The notes beneath the pieces were generated by a model. That model did no database searches, was not told the origin of the DNA, and worked only from the letters and a program-made list of their open reading frames with translations. Positions 19,695-30,991 of a DNA stretch of 64,000 bases are shown here, in pieces (position 1 is the first letter of the stretch; every line of letters starts with the position of its first letter). The position numbers were made by a program, and so were the translations under genes. The stretch is taken from positions 4,753,501 through 4,817,500 of the forward strand of contig NC_089040.1 of assembly GCF_034140825.1 (NCBI RefSeq), given 5' to 3'. The DNA comes from Oryza sativa Japonica Group. Lineage: Eukaryota; Streptophyta; Magnoliopsida; Poales; Poaceae.

Positions 19695-20680
19695 AAATAT
19701 AAGATATTATAGGTGCCGACACCCATATAACACAAGCCGAGCCAGCGGGCCCCACCACGACGAGGTGACGCGAGAGGAGATAAGGTTTCCTTCTCTCGCT
19801 CCCTTCTCTCTCTCGCTCTCTCTCTCTCCCTCCCTTCTCTCGCTCTCTTCTCTCTCTTCCTCCCTTCTCTGCTCGCCGGCGGAGGCGGCAGCGGCGACCA
19901 CGCCCTCCACTCCGCCAGATCCGGTAGGAGGGGAGGCGGCAGCGACAGGAGGGGAGGCGTCAACGGCGGGCAGGGTGGTTGGTTTCGGCGTCAGCGGCGG
20001 GCGAGGTGGTTGTTTCCGGCGTCGACGGCAGGCGGAGTGGCCGGATCTGGCCCAGAGGGGAGTCGGCGATAGCGGGAGGGGCGGCAACAGATCCGGCGGT
20101 GGCGTGGCTCACGGGCGGCAGCGGCGACCTCCCCTCCGCCAGATCCGGCGGGAGGGGAGACAGCGGCGGCGGCGGAGCCCTCCCCTCCGCCAGATCCGGC
20201 GGGGGGTAGGCAGCGGCAATGACGGCGGCGGGCTCCCCACGGGCGACGGTAAGCACCCCCAACCATCTCCTTCGCTTGCGATGATGTTTGATGTGAGATG
20301 AATGATGATTCAATGATGTTTGATGTGAGATGAATGCTGATTCAATGATGTTTGATGTGAGATCGATGAATGTTTGATGTGAGATGAATGTTGCCAATTT
20401 TTTTTTGTGAGATGAATGTTGCCTGATTCAAATGTTTGATTCAGTGATTTATTTTGTGAGATGAATGTTGCCAAACTTTTTTTCTTGCGGATGTGGGAGG
20501 AGGGACTGCTCGGCTCGATCGAGCCGACGCATTGAGCCGGCTTTTTTTTTATTCGTCGAACCTAAAAGGTGCCGGTTTTAAGGAACCGACACCTTTTTGC
20601 TACCTCCCTTGTGCCGGTTGAGAAAACCGGCAGGGAAGGGGGTTTGCTAACCGGTACATAATATCTTTTCTGTAGTAGTG
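19695..20680. mobile_element. CACTA (En/Spm)-like non-autonomous element, left terminus incomplete
   Basis: The right end, read on the minus strand, begins CACTACTACAGAAAAG, the classic CACTA terminus, followed by GATATTAT and repeated subterminal GTGCCGGTT/CCGGCAC motifs (20560-20640). At the left, AAGATATTATAGGTGCCG (19699-19716) matches the segment just inside the terminus, but the outer CACTACTACAG is not recognisable. The interior has a CT-rich tract (about 19793-19870), a GGCGGC-rich block and a tandem repeat at 20281-20470. No transposase is present. Confidence 0.75.
20281..20470. repeat. Minisatellite-like tandem repeat around TGATGTTTGATGTGAGATGA
   Basis: At least five imperfect units contain TTTGATGTGAGATGAATG, with spacers such as ATGATTCAA. 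It lies inside the CACTA-like element next to its GC-rich block. Confidence 0.85.
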
Positions 20681-20792
20681 ACACCAAGCATATCTATCAT
20701 GAACCTTTTGCTATACCAACATTAGGGTACTCTACATAAAAAAATCACAAAGATATTAATTTATATTATATGATAGGATTTAGAAATAGTTA

Positions 20793-20879
20793 ATCCCTCC
20801 ATCTAAAAAGGTTCTTTTTTTCCTACTATATAAGTTGCCCACATTAACCATAAGTTGGGTTTACTTGGACAGAGGGAGT
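20793..20879. mobile_element. Short Stowaway-like MITE (about 87 bp)
   Basis: Ends ATCCCTCCATCT and ACAGAGGGAG are inverted copies of the Stowaway CTCCCTCCGT terminus. It is much shorter than the 235-245 bp copies elsewhere in the window. Confidence 0.6.
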
Positions 20880-20919
20880 TTTTGTTGGAAGTGACAATGA
20901 GTGAGAGACATTGAGTAAA

Positions 20920-21460
20920 GCCCCGTTTTAATCTACTTAAAGGGAGAGCGACTTCTTCGTTAATCATGAGTCGCTTTCTAAACTATTAAATGATGTGTTT
21001 TTAGAAAACTTTATATATTAAAAGTTTCTTTATAAAAAAATAAATCAATTTTGCTACTTCATATATAAGAATTAATACCCAATTGATCATAAACTAATGG
21101 GCCAGCTCATTTCACGTGTAGTCAGCCAAATAGCTGAAAATAACTCGGCCTAAGGCATGTTGAATATATAGGTTGGTTTAGCATAGGTACACATAGGATG
21201 CCCATGCATCAACCATTCCATGTGAGAAGAATGTTGGTCTAGATTTATTATGTGAATCCGATCCTTTTTCCCTTAAAAAAATGTTTCGAAAGCTAAGTTC
21301 CTAAACATATCATAGCATCCTTAAATTGAATAAATTTATTAATTAAGTTTGAAGTTGAACCTATTACAGTATTACACAATATTAAATTTAGTCGCACAAA
21401 TACAATATTAAATTTAGTCGCACAAATACTCAGACCACTGTATACCAGTATAGTAAAATT
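20920..21460. other. Degenerate MITE (about 20920-21125) and AT-rich intergenic sequence
   Basis: The first 200 bp resemble the MITE family with a CGTTTAG/GCAAAA core (see 14496-14729) but the ends are not resolved. A short direct duplication (AATATTAAATTTAGTCGCAC, twice at about 21379-21422) follows. No gene was seen. Confidence 0.45.
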
Positions 21461-21461
21461 A

Positions 21462-21686
21462 TTAGTACAAGATATATTTTTTAATTACAAGGTAATTAAG
21501 CAAGACAGCACAACATATATTGCTGCTAATCACTCTTCTCAGATCCTCTCCTCCTCCAGCGTGAAATCGTTCTCGATCTTGAACGTCTTCCAGCTGGTCT
21601 GCTCCAGCGACGGTCAGGTTGAGCAGGGGCCCTGATCCACTGCACACACCCATGGAGTTGGCTGCCATGAGCAGGAGGTAGTACAC
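21462..21686 (-). other. Coding-like island of unknown identity
   Basis: A 75-codon minus-strand frame (NSMGVCSGSGPLLNLTVAGAD) overlaps a second frame reading SWKTFKIENDFTLEEERI before a stop. Codon-like GC content stands out from the AT-rich surroundings over about 21530-21690. It may be the degraded last exon of a lost gene. I do not recognise it, and the alanine/leucine-rich frame may be spurious. Confidence 0.25.
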
Positions 21687-21761
21687 CGTGTAAATTTCAG
21701 AACATGCAAAAGTGAAAATGAATGTAAATCACTCAGAAATGTAAAAAAATAAATGTCCAAC

Positions 21762-21833
21762 GCCGTCCGTGGGATTCGAACCCACGACCACACGGTTAAA
21801 AGCCGTGCGCTCTACCGACTGAGCTAGGACGGC
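21762..21833 (-). tRNA. tRNA-Lys (anticodon UUU)
   Basis: The minus strand folds into a full cloverleaf of 72 nt without intron: acceptor stem GCCGTCC/GGACGGC, D arm GCTC...GAGC, anticodon stem CACGG/CCGTG with loop CTTTTAA (anticodon TTT), variable loop, and T arm GTGGG-TTCGAAT-CCCAC. All stems pair perfectly. Box A (TAGCTCAGTCGG) and box B (GGTTCGAATCC) of the internal Pol III promoter are intact. It supplies lysine for AAA/AAG codons. Confidence 0.97.
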
Positions 21834-22404
21834 TATTATGACGAATTGTATAATTACATTTTATAAAATGTTATGAGGCCATTCGCAACAGGGGACGATC
21901 ATCCATCACTTCCAGAAAACAGAAGTATTAGTTGAAACAAAATCTCTACTAGCATCCTCCTCCTCTCCAATTAATGTAGTTCACACTTAGAAACCCACCC
22001 CACCTAAAATTCAATCTTTGAAGATCAAACTAAAATCAACCTAAAGAAAAATCGAATAGAAAAAATTGAACCATAAAACCATTATTCACAATCTTATTAC
22101 AGGCTTACAGCTTACAAACATGAGATGTCGCTAGTCAAAACAAAGGCAAAATTCCGCGCGTCGTTTTGATCGATCGATTTGGTGAAATCACGGCGAGCAT
22201 ATATCTATCCAGCGTCCCAGCAGGGCAGTGACTTGGCAAACTATGCGCAGTAATATCAGCACTGCAATGTTCGGACTTCAGGAAAGATCAAATTTTAGCA
22301 GTTTCCAAAACACATTTTTGTGAATTCTACATGTTACTTTTACAGATTAGTTGAAAAATATTTCATGATTGTAGAAATAAATTAAACATTTTAAAAATAA
22401 AATT
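21834..22404. other. Intergenic, no gene recognised
   Basis: AT-rich sequence upstream of the tRNA on its strand. No domain or clear element was found. Confidence 0.5.
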
Positions 22405-22414
22405 AATAAATATA

Positions 22415-22821
22415 TGAGTAAATTTAAGAAAACCTCATTTTTATGATTAAAGTTGTAAAAGATCACACGTATCATGATATGTGGCACCTAACTTAAGTAT
22501 TATTACTTAATGGTTTTAAAGTTTTACAGAACTTCACACTTATGCATTTTGAGCGTGAATTTACTTATAATTTAAAAACATAGTGTATATAAAATTTTTA
22601 ATTTTTTTAGTAATTGACTAAGATTGATAGGTTAATTCTTTACTACTTTCAAAAATTTATTTAAGATATGCTAAACTTTATCAAGGTTTTAATTTTGATA
22701 AAGATGGAGTTTTGTGAAACATTAAGACCATGAAAAGTATGATTATATACCACACGTTATAATACATGTGGTTTTCCACAACTTTAACATAAAACATGGT
22801 TTTTTTATGAAATTTACTCTA
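22415..22821. mobile_element. MULE-type MITE, 407 bp
   Basis: Inverted ends TGAGTAAATTT and AAATTTACTCTA extend for about 70 bp with mismatches (both arms include TTAAAGTTGT in matching positions). The direct repeat AATAAATATA occurs at 22405-22414 and 22822-22831. A 9-10 bp duplication points to the Mutator superfamily. The interior is AT-rich and non-coding. Confidence 0.8.
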
Positions 22822-23289
22822 AATAAATATACCACACTTGTTAAAATCTCTTATATTTTGATGGAGCCTTCATTTCATATCATAAATCACTTTAACCCTT
22901 TTCTACCTCAAACTTCTATAACCTTAATAAATTTTTTTAAAAAATATTAATATTTTCAACTAAAAAAACATAAAAACTACTCTAAGACTAAAAACAGATA
23001 CTCCCTTAATTTTCGTTAGATTTAGGTTACATCCAACCAAAATTATATTCGGGAACGGAAGGATTAAATGCCAGAATCAAATTCTGAGTCCTTTCCTTTC
23101 GTCGTGAGAAAACCGAAAAGTCGCTCCACTTTGCTTTTGCACCCACCGGTTTCAAAAACTCGCCCCCCAAAATTCCTCCTCCTTCCTCTCGAAGGCGGCG
23201 AACCCCATCGATTCCTCTTCCTCCTCCGCCGCACGCGCCCCAATCCGATTCAACCGCCGGCGGCGGCGGCGGCGGCGGCGGTGGCGGCG

Positions 23290-25702
23290 ATGGAGGTCGG
23301 GGACCTGCACAAGGTGTGGGAGATCCGCGCGCTCAAGAGAAAGCCCGACGAGCCCGCCGCCCGCGCGCTCCTCGACCGCGTCGCCAAGCAGGTCCAGCCC
23401 ATCATGCGCCGCCGCAAGTGGCGCGTCAAGGTCCTCTCCGAGTTCTCGTAAGCGCGAACCCTAGCCGTAGCCTCCTCCTCGTCAATCTCTGTCTCGTTCC
23501 CGATCGATTGATCGGTTTTTTTTGTTTGTTTTTTTTTTTGCGGGGAGATTGATCGGTTTTGTTGCGGATGTCTGATTTGGTTGTTGGGGGATCAGGCCGA
23601 AGAACCCGAGGCTGCTGGGGCTCAACGTCGGCGGGGGAGTCGAGGTGAAGCTGCGGCTGCGGCACGCGGGACGGGACTACGACTTCATCCCCTACGAGGA
23701 GGTGCTCGACACCATGCTCCACGAGCTCTGCCACATCGCGCGGGGCCCCCACGACGCGCAGTTCTACAAGCTCTGGGATGAGCTCCGCAAGGTACATAGA
23801 TTTTTTATTTTGTATGATTGTGTGGTGATTGAAACTAATTTTTATGATTCCATCTCTAGATGTCGTGAACAATCGAACATACGAGTAGTAGATGTATTGC
23901 TCAATGTGGTGCTCTTGTATAAAACTGGGAATTCAGAGTTGTGTCGATGCTGCATTTAGGGTCTATCTGGCATAGAAAGTGGGAAGTATCCATAGTCCCT
24001 CGCAAGTTGGAGAATATCCCACAGAGTGGTAATTCAGGTTATTTTATAGAATCAAACATCATCCAGCTTGATTGTTAATGTTTTAATCAAAATCATGCTA
24101 AATCAGCCATAAAATAGATGGAATCGGTCTCTTCAGCACATGTGTAGAGTGCATACATATACTTTATATAGATTGTAGAGGTAGGAACCAGCTATATTGC
24201 GTTGTACTATTAGTTTCTGATGGAGCTGGGATTGGAGTGGGCAATAGAGCAAGTATGCACTTAGTCGTGGTTTGCATAGAAGCACAAAAAAGATTTACCT
24301 GTGCTACGACAGTAATTCCTGCAAGGAAAAGTTGTAGCTTAAGAACTGGTGTGTTCATTGCATCGAATTTAACTGAAAGCTCAATAGCCCATCCTTATTC
24401 AGCCTACTGTCTTAAGCTTATGCTATTTATGGAAAAACCATTCAGGAATGTGAAGAACTTGTTTCCAAGGGTATCACTGGATCAGGCCAAGGATTTGATG
24501 GTACAGGTCGGCGGTTAGGTGGGTTTACAGTACACCCACCGCCACCATCTTTAAGGCAAGCAACATTAGCTGCAGCACAGAAACGGGCAAGGAATGGAGC
24601 TCTTTTGCCATCCGGTCCTAGAAAGCTTGGTGGAAATAATGATATTATGAGTGCTCTTAGTCCAATACAAGCCGCTGCAATGGCTGCTGAAAGGAGAATG
24701 TATGACGATTTGTGGTGTGGATCGCACGATCAATCTGGCATTGATGATTCAGAAGACGTTGTTATTCTTGAGGATACACCTAACTTGCCAACGCAGCTTG
24801 GGAAAAGCACAAAGGATGGCTTTTCTAGCAGTTCTGAGAATCCCAGCACATCTTCGGGATTTCCCACAGCAGCACAGAATGGATCCTCTTCTTGTAGGAT
24901 AACAACCGATGCAGGAGATAGTTCTCTATGGGAGTGTGTTGCTTGCACACTTCTAAATCAGGTATGTTTTCTTTTGTAAGCAAGGAGTTTCTATAACAGA
25001 TAAACCTTTTTAAATGGGGTTATTTTTCACTGGATAGATTTCATACTGACCTTCCAGCATATTTTTTGAAGTCCACTCATTATGGTGGACTTGTAAATTA
25101 CAAATATTCGAACGGTATCCAATTATCCACATACTTAAGTGCTTTGTATGCCTGAAAGTATTACATTACTGCATAGATGTAATTCAAACATATGAAAAAC
25201 CAAATTCCATTTGGACAGCTTCTGATAAATGGCACAGAAATGCCATATATTAATGTATCATACAAGAGAAGGGCTTTGACGTTGTTTCTTTGCCTGAATG
25301 TTGAGCCTTTTCTATTGCTTTTCTTTATTTTCGTGTGCAAACTTAACCTTATTTCGTAGCCCCTTTTATATTTTGTGCATACTGAATACACTTTTCCTGG
25401 TGTGTTGTTTCTTTACCAGAGGCATTTTTCTCGCTTTGCTAAAATTTATTGTCTGAGAAAGGTTATTTGAACATTATAATTATTAATTCTCTTCATTTCT
25501 AATACTTTTGTAGCCTCTGGCACCAATCTGTGAAGTTTGTAGCGCAGCTAAACCTAAAACCACGAAGGCCAAATATGCAACCTGGTCCTGTAAATTCTGT
25601 ACTCTAGAAAACAGTACTAAGATTGACAAATGTTCAGCATGCGATCAATGGAGATATTCACATGGACCACCTGCAGCCACATATTGTCCAAGCTATGATT
25701 GA
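23290..25702 (+). CDS. WSS1/SPRTN-like DNA-dependent metalloprotease (WLM domain, two RanBP2 zinc fingers)
   Basis: Exons 23290-23447, 23596-23791, 24446-24961 and 25514-25702 join in frame to 352 residues. The WLM domain (about 1-190) contains HELCHIARGPH: H95, E96, H99 and H105 are the expected zinc ligands and catalytic Glu. Near the C terminus are two RanBP2-type fingers: W280-C282-C285-C296-C299 and W314-C316-C319-C330-C333. Family members cleave proteins crosslinked to DNA and bind SUMO/ubiquitin machinery and Cdc48; here the acidic SEDVVILEDTP segment resembles a SUMO-interacting motif, which is inference. The start MEVGDLHKVWEI matches plant homologues; an in-frame upstream ATG at 23068 is possible but adds sequence unlike the family. 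Just after the stop, a donor at 25729 and acceptor at 26062 indicate a 3' UTR intron. Confidence 0.93.
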
Positions 25703-27584
25703 TCTACATTGAAGCTTGCATTAATATGGTAAGTACCACTACATTGTAGGCACATTAAATTTAATTTTCTTTTGGAGGCAATTTTTTGCTTTCATGTTGG
25801 TGGATTAAACATATCCACTAATGGTATAGAAGTACAGTTAAGTGACCTTCTTTCTGCACTCACCTACTAACAAATTTATCTTGGCCTATCAAGCTGACTT
25901 TCTTTCTGTATTCAATTCGTAATATACAGTTTGGTGGTGTTGCACCATAGCTATCTTTTTGACCCAGATTTGCTTATGTAGTTACATTCATTCGCTCCAT
26001 AAATCTCTATCCACTTAACTGAATTGTATTATTGTAACAACAATTTCATGTGGTTATTGCAGGACTACAGAATTTTGGACAGCCATCTGCTGAATTGTGG
26101 ATACACAAATTCGTTCCCATCAGCAGTTCTATCTGTTACCCCATTGCACTTCTGCATAACGAATCAGATGTGTAATTTACTATCTAAAGCATTCCCTCTT
26201 TCGTGGATCACATCATGTGTATAGAGAGAACCACCTATTGGAAACATCTGACATATCCCAAGCTCCCTCTGGGAGCAGCTAACGCTTGAACCATTTTCAA
26301 TCCTTCCTGCTCCTGAAGTCCTGAAGCATGACCGAGCACGCTGGTATGTTTTGGCTCTGAACTTGTGATGGCAACACAATTGTCCTTACTGCATTATCTA
26401 TTGCAATGGTGTTTTCACATGCTTAGATAATGCAACCGTGCATGTTTAACCAGGTACTATCATGAGTCGCTGTTGCTGCAGTTGAGCGATATAAGCTGTC
26501 ACTTCATTCTAATCAACTAAGGTCGTTGACTTTTTATTCGTCCTCGTCTAATTTCTCCATTTGGCAGCTTTGGGTTTGCTCTTGGTTGGGTGCCAACTGC
26601 CAATGACTTGACAAGTTGACATTGTATGGTCAAAGCCCAATGGGGGAGTGAGCTTTATCACTTGTGTAACGATTAACAAATTTCTTAAAATCATTCCCGT
26701 GGTAGAATCTCGAGCGAAACCAACACTGGCTCCTTTTGAAACAAAGGAATTTTACATGTTCATAGGAATTTGATTCGATTCACACAAATCCTACTCCAGA
26801 TTCCTTTGTTTCAAAAGGAATTCACTTCATCACCTTGCAGGTGCAAAAGAGTACCCCTCCAATGATCTCAAGCAACACGATGTGCAAAATCTAGACCGTT
26901 CCACTTGATTATCCATATAGCAACCTTTTTGCAAATGCATCATTAACAAAAGCTAATCAACGGAGCTACGAAACGGCTAATAAAAACATATGCAAGGACA
27001 ATCATATTACTCCTAATCAAGAGGATATTTATAGTAAACTAAATTACACCTTGTATACATACTACTATACGGTACAGTACGTCGCTGTAGCTTCTCTCCA
27101 TCCATCCATCGAAATCTCCACTCCATCCATCCATCGAAATCTCCAGTAATCCGAAACCCATCAACCTCACCACCAAGAGTTGATAACCCGATAATCATCG
27201 CGGCGCCAGTATTCGTCACGCATCTCGTTTTCTCTTTATTTGTTTCTTCTTTCGCTTTTTTTTTTAGCATTTAACTATTCGCCATTTTTAAGATGTGACA
27301 ATTAAAAATTTAGTTATCATGTTTCTATGACATAAAGATCTAATGATAAATCATTTATCACTAATTGTAAGAGTGGTAAATAGTTAATTATTTCTTTTTC
27401 TTCCCCTCTCAAATCTCGTTTTCTTCTCTTTCCTTTTCTTTTTTCCCTTCTTTTTTTCTTTTCATCTCAAAGCAGAGAGCATCTCATCTCATCGATCGAT
27501 CTCGATCCATTTCCGTTTGCTTCTTCTCCTCTCCTCTCCAAGAAGAGGCGAGCTCGCCTCCTCCTCCTCTCGACGCGAGCGGCG
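25703..27584. other. 3' UTR with probable intron (25729-26062), a small palindromic repeat, and the MKK5 upstream region
   Basis: ATATG|GTAAGTACC at 25728/25729 and TTATTGCAG|GACTAC at 26062/26063 suggest that the WSS1 transcript continues past its stop. The junction lies 26 nt after the stop, short of the usual distance that triggers nonsense-mediated decay. At 26731-26819 an 89 bp element has perfect 20 bp inverted ends (TCCTTTTGAAACAAAGGAAT). The last 250 bp before 27585 are CT-rich, a common plant 5' leader composition. Confidence 0.55.
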
Positions 27585-28613
27585 ATGCGTGCGGGCGACA
27601 TGCCGGGGCGGGGGGCTCGCCGTCGCCCGGATCTCACCCTCCCGATGCCGCAGCGCGACGCGCCGACGTCGCTCGCCGTGCCGCTCCCGCTCCCGCCGGC
27701 GGCGACGACGACGACGTCCGCGCCTCCCGCGGGAGGGGCGATGCACCCACTGGCGTCGGCGGGGGCCGCGCCGCCGCCGCCGCTGGAGGAGCTGGAACGG
27801 GTGAGGCGGGTGGGGAGCGGGGCAGGGGGGACGGTGTGGATGGTGCGCCACCGCGGCACGGGCAAGGAGTACGCGCTCAAGGTGCTCTACGGCAACCACG
27901 ACGACGCGGTGCGGCGCCAGATCGCGCGCGAGATCGCCATCCTCCGCACCGCCGAGCACCCGGCGGTGGTGCGGTGCCACGACATGTACGAGCGCGGCGG
28001 CGAGCTGCAGATCCTGCTCGAGTACATGGACGGCGGGTCCCTCGACGGCCGCCGCATCGCCGACGAGCGGTTCCTCGCCGACGTCGCGCGCCAGGTGCTC
28101 TCCGGGATCGCCTACCTCCACCGCCGCCACATCGTCCACCGCGACATCAAGCCGTCCAACCTCCTCATCGACTCCGCGCGCCGCGTCAAGATCGCCGACT
28201 TCGGCGTCGGCCGCATCCTCAACCAGACCATGGATCCCTGCAACTCCTCCGTCGGCACCATCGCCTACATGAGCCCCGAGCGCATCAACACCGACCTCAA
28301 CGACGGCGCCTACGATGGCTACGCCGGCGACATCTGGAGCTTCGGCCTCAGCATCCTAGAGTTTTACATGGGAAAATTCCCCTTCGGTGAGAATCTTGGC
28401 AAGCAGGGTGACTGGGCCGCGCTCATGTGCGCCATCTGCTATTCCGACCCTCCCGAGCCGCCCGCCGCCGTCTCGCCGGAGTTCAGAAGCTTCGTCGGCT
28501 ACTGCCTTCAGAAGAATCCGGCGAAGCGGCCGTCCGCCGCGCAGCTGATGCAGCACCCGTTCGTCGCCGGACCGCAGCCACAGCCACTCGCCGCCCCGCC
28601 GCCATCGTCGTGA
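27585..28613 (+). CDS. MKK5: MAP kinase kinase, MKK4/5 class (rice MKK5-like), intronless
   Basis: The single-exon, 342-residue protein has a MAPK-docking motif at the N terminus (RRRPDLTLP, residues 12-20), proline/alanine-rich linkers, and a complete kinase domain: glycine loop G77-S-G-A-G-G82, K99 (ALKVL), helix-C E116, HRD 185-187, DFG 205-207, SPE 230-232. The activation loop carries the plant MAPKK phosphosite spacing S/T-x5-S/T as T215-MDPCN-S221. Plant MKK4/5 enzymes phosphorylate MAPKs of the MPK3/MPK6 type in immunity, development and grain-size signalling. The gene is intronless, as is usual for this subgroup. The symbol rests on remembered rice gene order and sequence character. 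The second ATG (residue 6) is a possible start. No TATA box is evident; the leader is CT-rich. Confidence 0.92.
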   Translation: MRAGDMPGRGARRRPDLTLPMPQRDAPTSLAVPLPLPPAATTTTSAPPAGGAMHPLASAGAAPPPPLEELERVRRVGSGAGGTVWMVRHRGTGKEYALKVLYGNHDDAVRRQIAREIAILRTAEHPAVVRCHDMYERGGELQILLEYMDGGSLDGRRIADERFLADVARQVLSGIAYLHRRHIVHRDIKPSNLLIDSARRVKIADFGVGRILNQTMDPCNSSVGTIAYMSPERINTDLNDGAYDGYAGDIWSFGLSILEFYMGKFPFGENLGKQGDWAALMCAICYSDPPEPPAAVSPEFRSFVGYCLQKNPAKRPSAAQLMQHPFVAGPQPQPLAAPPPSS

Positions 28614-30346
28614 CTGCCAATTCCATCCGGTCATCGTGTCAAACTCCATTTCCATCTCATCAAGTTCTTCATAGCCAATCCATTTTCGAGTGTTCTTCAA
28701 ACACCATGATCGTTTTCATCCATTGCTGCTGCCCCAACTCAAGGTTCTTCCTCTCTACTGTTCTTTGATGTTGTTTTATTCACAATGATGATCAAATATT
28801 GAGTAAATCTGGTTTGTACAAAGGATTTTTTTTTCTACGAGATCAAGTACAGACATAATCCCACTTGTTAGCCAATTTGCCATAAAATTCCCTTAGAAAC
28901 GAAAATTTCCACTGTACAAGTAGCAGATTTTTTTTACTCCATTTCCACGATATTTTGCTTGTTAGTGGTAAGCTGCTTAATGATGATAGTGTGCAAGTTG
29001 CCACTCTTCAAAGTGGTTCTTTGGATTCTACTATGTGTTCTCTTGCCTAATTGGGTTCTATATTGAGATTACTTTCTCTATGTTTTTTTTGGAGGAAAAA
29101 AAAGAATACACTCTCTTTATTCATTCTGTGTAAGGATAATATTATGTGTGCATGGTTGCTTTTGAACACTTGCTTTAATGCTTTTCCTGTCCCATAATTC
29201 TTCAGATTATGCCTTTTTAACATGAGCATATTTTCGGCTACTTTTGGGGCTATTCGATGCTCCTTTTTAGTAGTGCTACAGATTGGTGTGATATCACGAC
29301 AGGTGAGGTAGAAAAGATAGAGCCGTGCCTGTGCATTTGCTGCTTGTTTTTGACAACACGTACTAGTGATAAACCAGCTTAGTGTAAAATATCATAATTT
29401 TATGGCCTATTCCCTCTGTCCAAAAATATAACAACGTTTAGTTATGAATCTGACCGAAATATTTATACTTTGGGACAGATGTACTCCCTCCGTCCCAAAA
29501 AAAAAAAGACAAACCCTGGGTTTCCGTGTCCAACGTTTGACCGCCCGTCTTATTTAAAAAAATTATGAAAAAAATTAAAAAGACAAGTCACGTATAAAGT
29601 ATTAATCATGTTTATTATCTAACAACAATAAAAATACTAATTATAAAAAAAATTCGGACAGTCAAACGTTGGACATTAGTAGTATTCGCCTAGTTGATTT
29701 CTTTTTTGTGAGAACTGCCTAGTTGATACTCCTACTTGATACTGAGTGGCTCTGTTGCAAGTAGAAACCAAAACATGCCGTGAACATTAGGCAAACAAAA
29801 AGCCATGGACACATCTGGTTTGGATGAGACCAGGACAATCGACGAAAGAAGAGATGGAATGGAATTTAAGGGAGGATTGTACTGAGAAGTTAGGAATATG
29901 ACAGGTGAAAATTGTACCTTAGCTCTCTTCTTTACCACTGAAATGAGACAGAGCTTCTTCAGCCTTTGTTTCAGGAAAACAAAAAAAGATTGTGCCTAGC
30001 ATCCAAAGCGGAAAGAAGGAGAGGAGAGCTCCGTTTTTGTATTTAGGTGTGTCACCGTTTGGAAATTTGAAGTTTGATGCTGGCAGTGGCAGCTACGGGT
30101 CGTCGTGATCTCGATCTCACATCTTGTCCTGTGGATGTGAATCTGCTTAACTATGACGTATAACCTCCGTCCTAAAATGAAAAATATTACGGAGTACCAT
30201 CTAAAATTGGATATGATATATGATACTACCACCTAGAGTAGAACTAGATATGATATTACCTAAATCTAGATATGAGCATATTCAGATTCGTAGTTATAGG
30301 TAATATCACATCTAATTACAGGTAGTAATACCAATTATAGGTAGTA
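28614..30346. other. Intergenic with Stowaway-like fragments (29409-29690)
   Basis: After the MKK5 stop the sequence turns AT-rich. From 29483 a CTCCCTCCGTCCC terminus leads into about 200 bp with typical Stowaway internal phrases (CCAACGTTTGACC and AGTCAAACGTTGGAC), but the right terminus has decayed. A second weak CCCTCTGTCC end lies at 29411. No gene was seen. Confidence 0.55.
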
Positions 30347-30587
30347 CTCCATTCGTCCCAGAATATAAGAGATTTTAATATTTTGCTTGCAATGTTTGAC
30401 CACTCGTCTTATTCAATTTTTTTAAAAATTATTATTTATTTTATTTGTGACTTACTTTATTATCTACAGTACTTTACTTTAAGCACAACTTTTCGGGTTT
30501 TATATTTGAAAAAAAATTTGAATAAGACGAGTGATCAAACGTTGCAAACAAAAACTCAAGATCTCTTATATTGTGGGACAGAGGGAG
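30347..30587. mobile_element. Stowaway-type MITE, 241 bp
   Basis: Ends CTCCATTCGTCCC and GGGACAGAGGGAG with TA at 30345-30346 and 30588-30589. The interior contains GTTTGACCACTCGTCTTATT and its approximate complement, giving a long hairpin. Mariner-type transposases mobilise this family. Confidence 0.88.
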
Positions 30588-30654
30588 TAATATTTTACGA
30601 TGGTGCCATATGTCATCCAACATCTGCTGGAAACACCATGGCACGCTTGTTTGA

Positions 30655-30988
30655 GGCCCTGTTTAGATGGGACTAAAACTTTTAAGTCCCTATCACATCG
30701 GATGTTTGAAAATTAATTATAAATATTAAATGTAGACTATTAATAAAACCCATCCATAATTTTGGACTAATTTGCGAGACGAATCTAATGAGCCTAATTA
30801 ATCCATGATTAGCCTATGTGATGCTACAGTAAACATTCTCTAATTATAGATTAATTAGGCTTAAAAAATTTATCTCGTGAATTAGCTTTTATTTATGTAA
30901 TTAGTTTTGTAAGTAGTCTATATTTAATACTCTAAATTAGTGTCTAAAGACAGGGACTTAAGTTAAGTCCCTAGATGTAAACACCACC
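30655..30988. mobile_element. Tourist/Harbinger-like MITE, 334 bp
   Basis: Ends GGCCCTGTTTAGATGGGACT and, on the other strand, GGTGGTGTTTACATCTAGGG, flanked by TGA at 30652-30654 and 30989-30991. The interior includes CCTAATTAATCCATGATTAG and its near-complement. It resembles abundant rice elements. Confidence 0.75.
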
Positions 30989-30991
30989 TGA

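Noticed and set aside
19765-20301. Open frames in the CACTA interior suggesting a gene
   Set aside because: They start in a CT microsatellite and continue through GGCGGC-rich repeats; no domain.
29483-29690. Complete Stowaway MITE
   Set aside because: The left terminus is clear but the right CGGAGGGAG end is missing, so only a fragment is supported.
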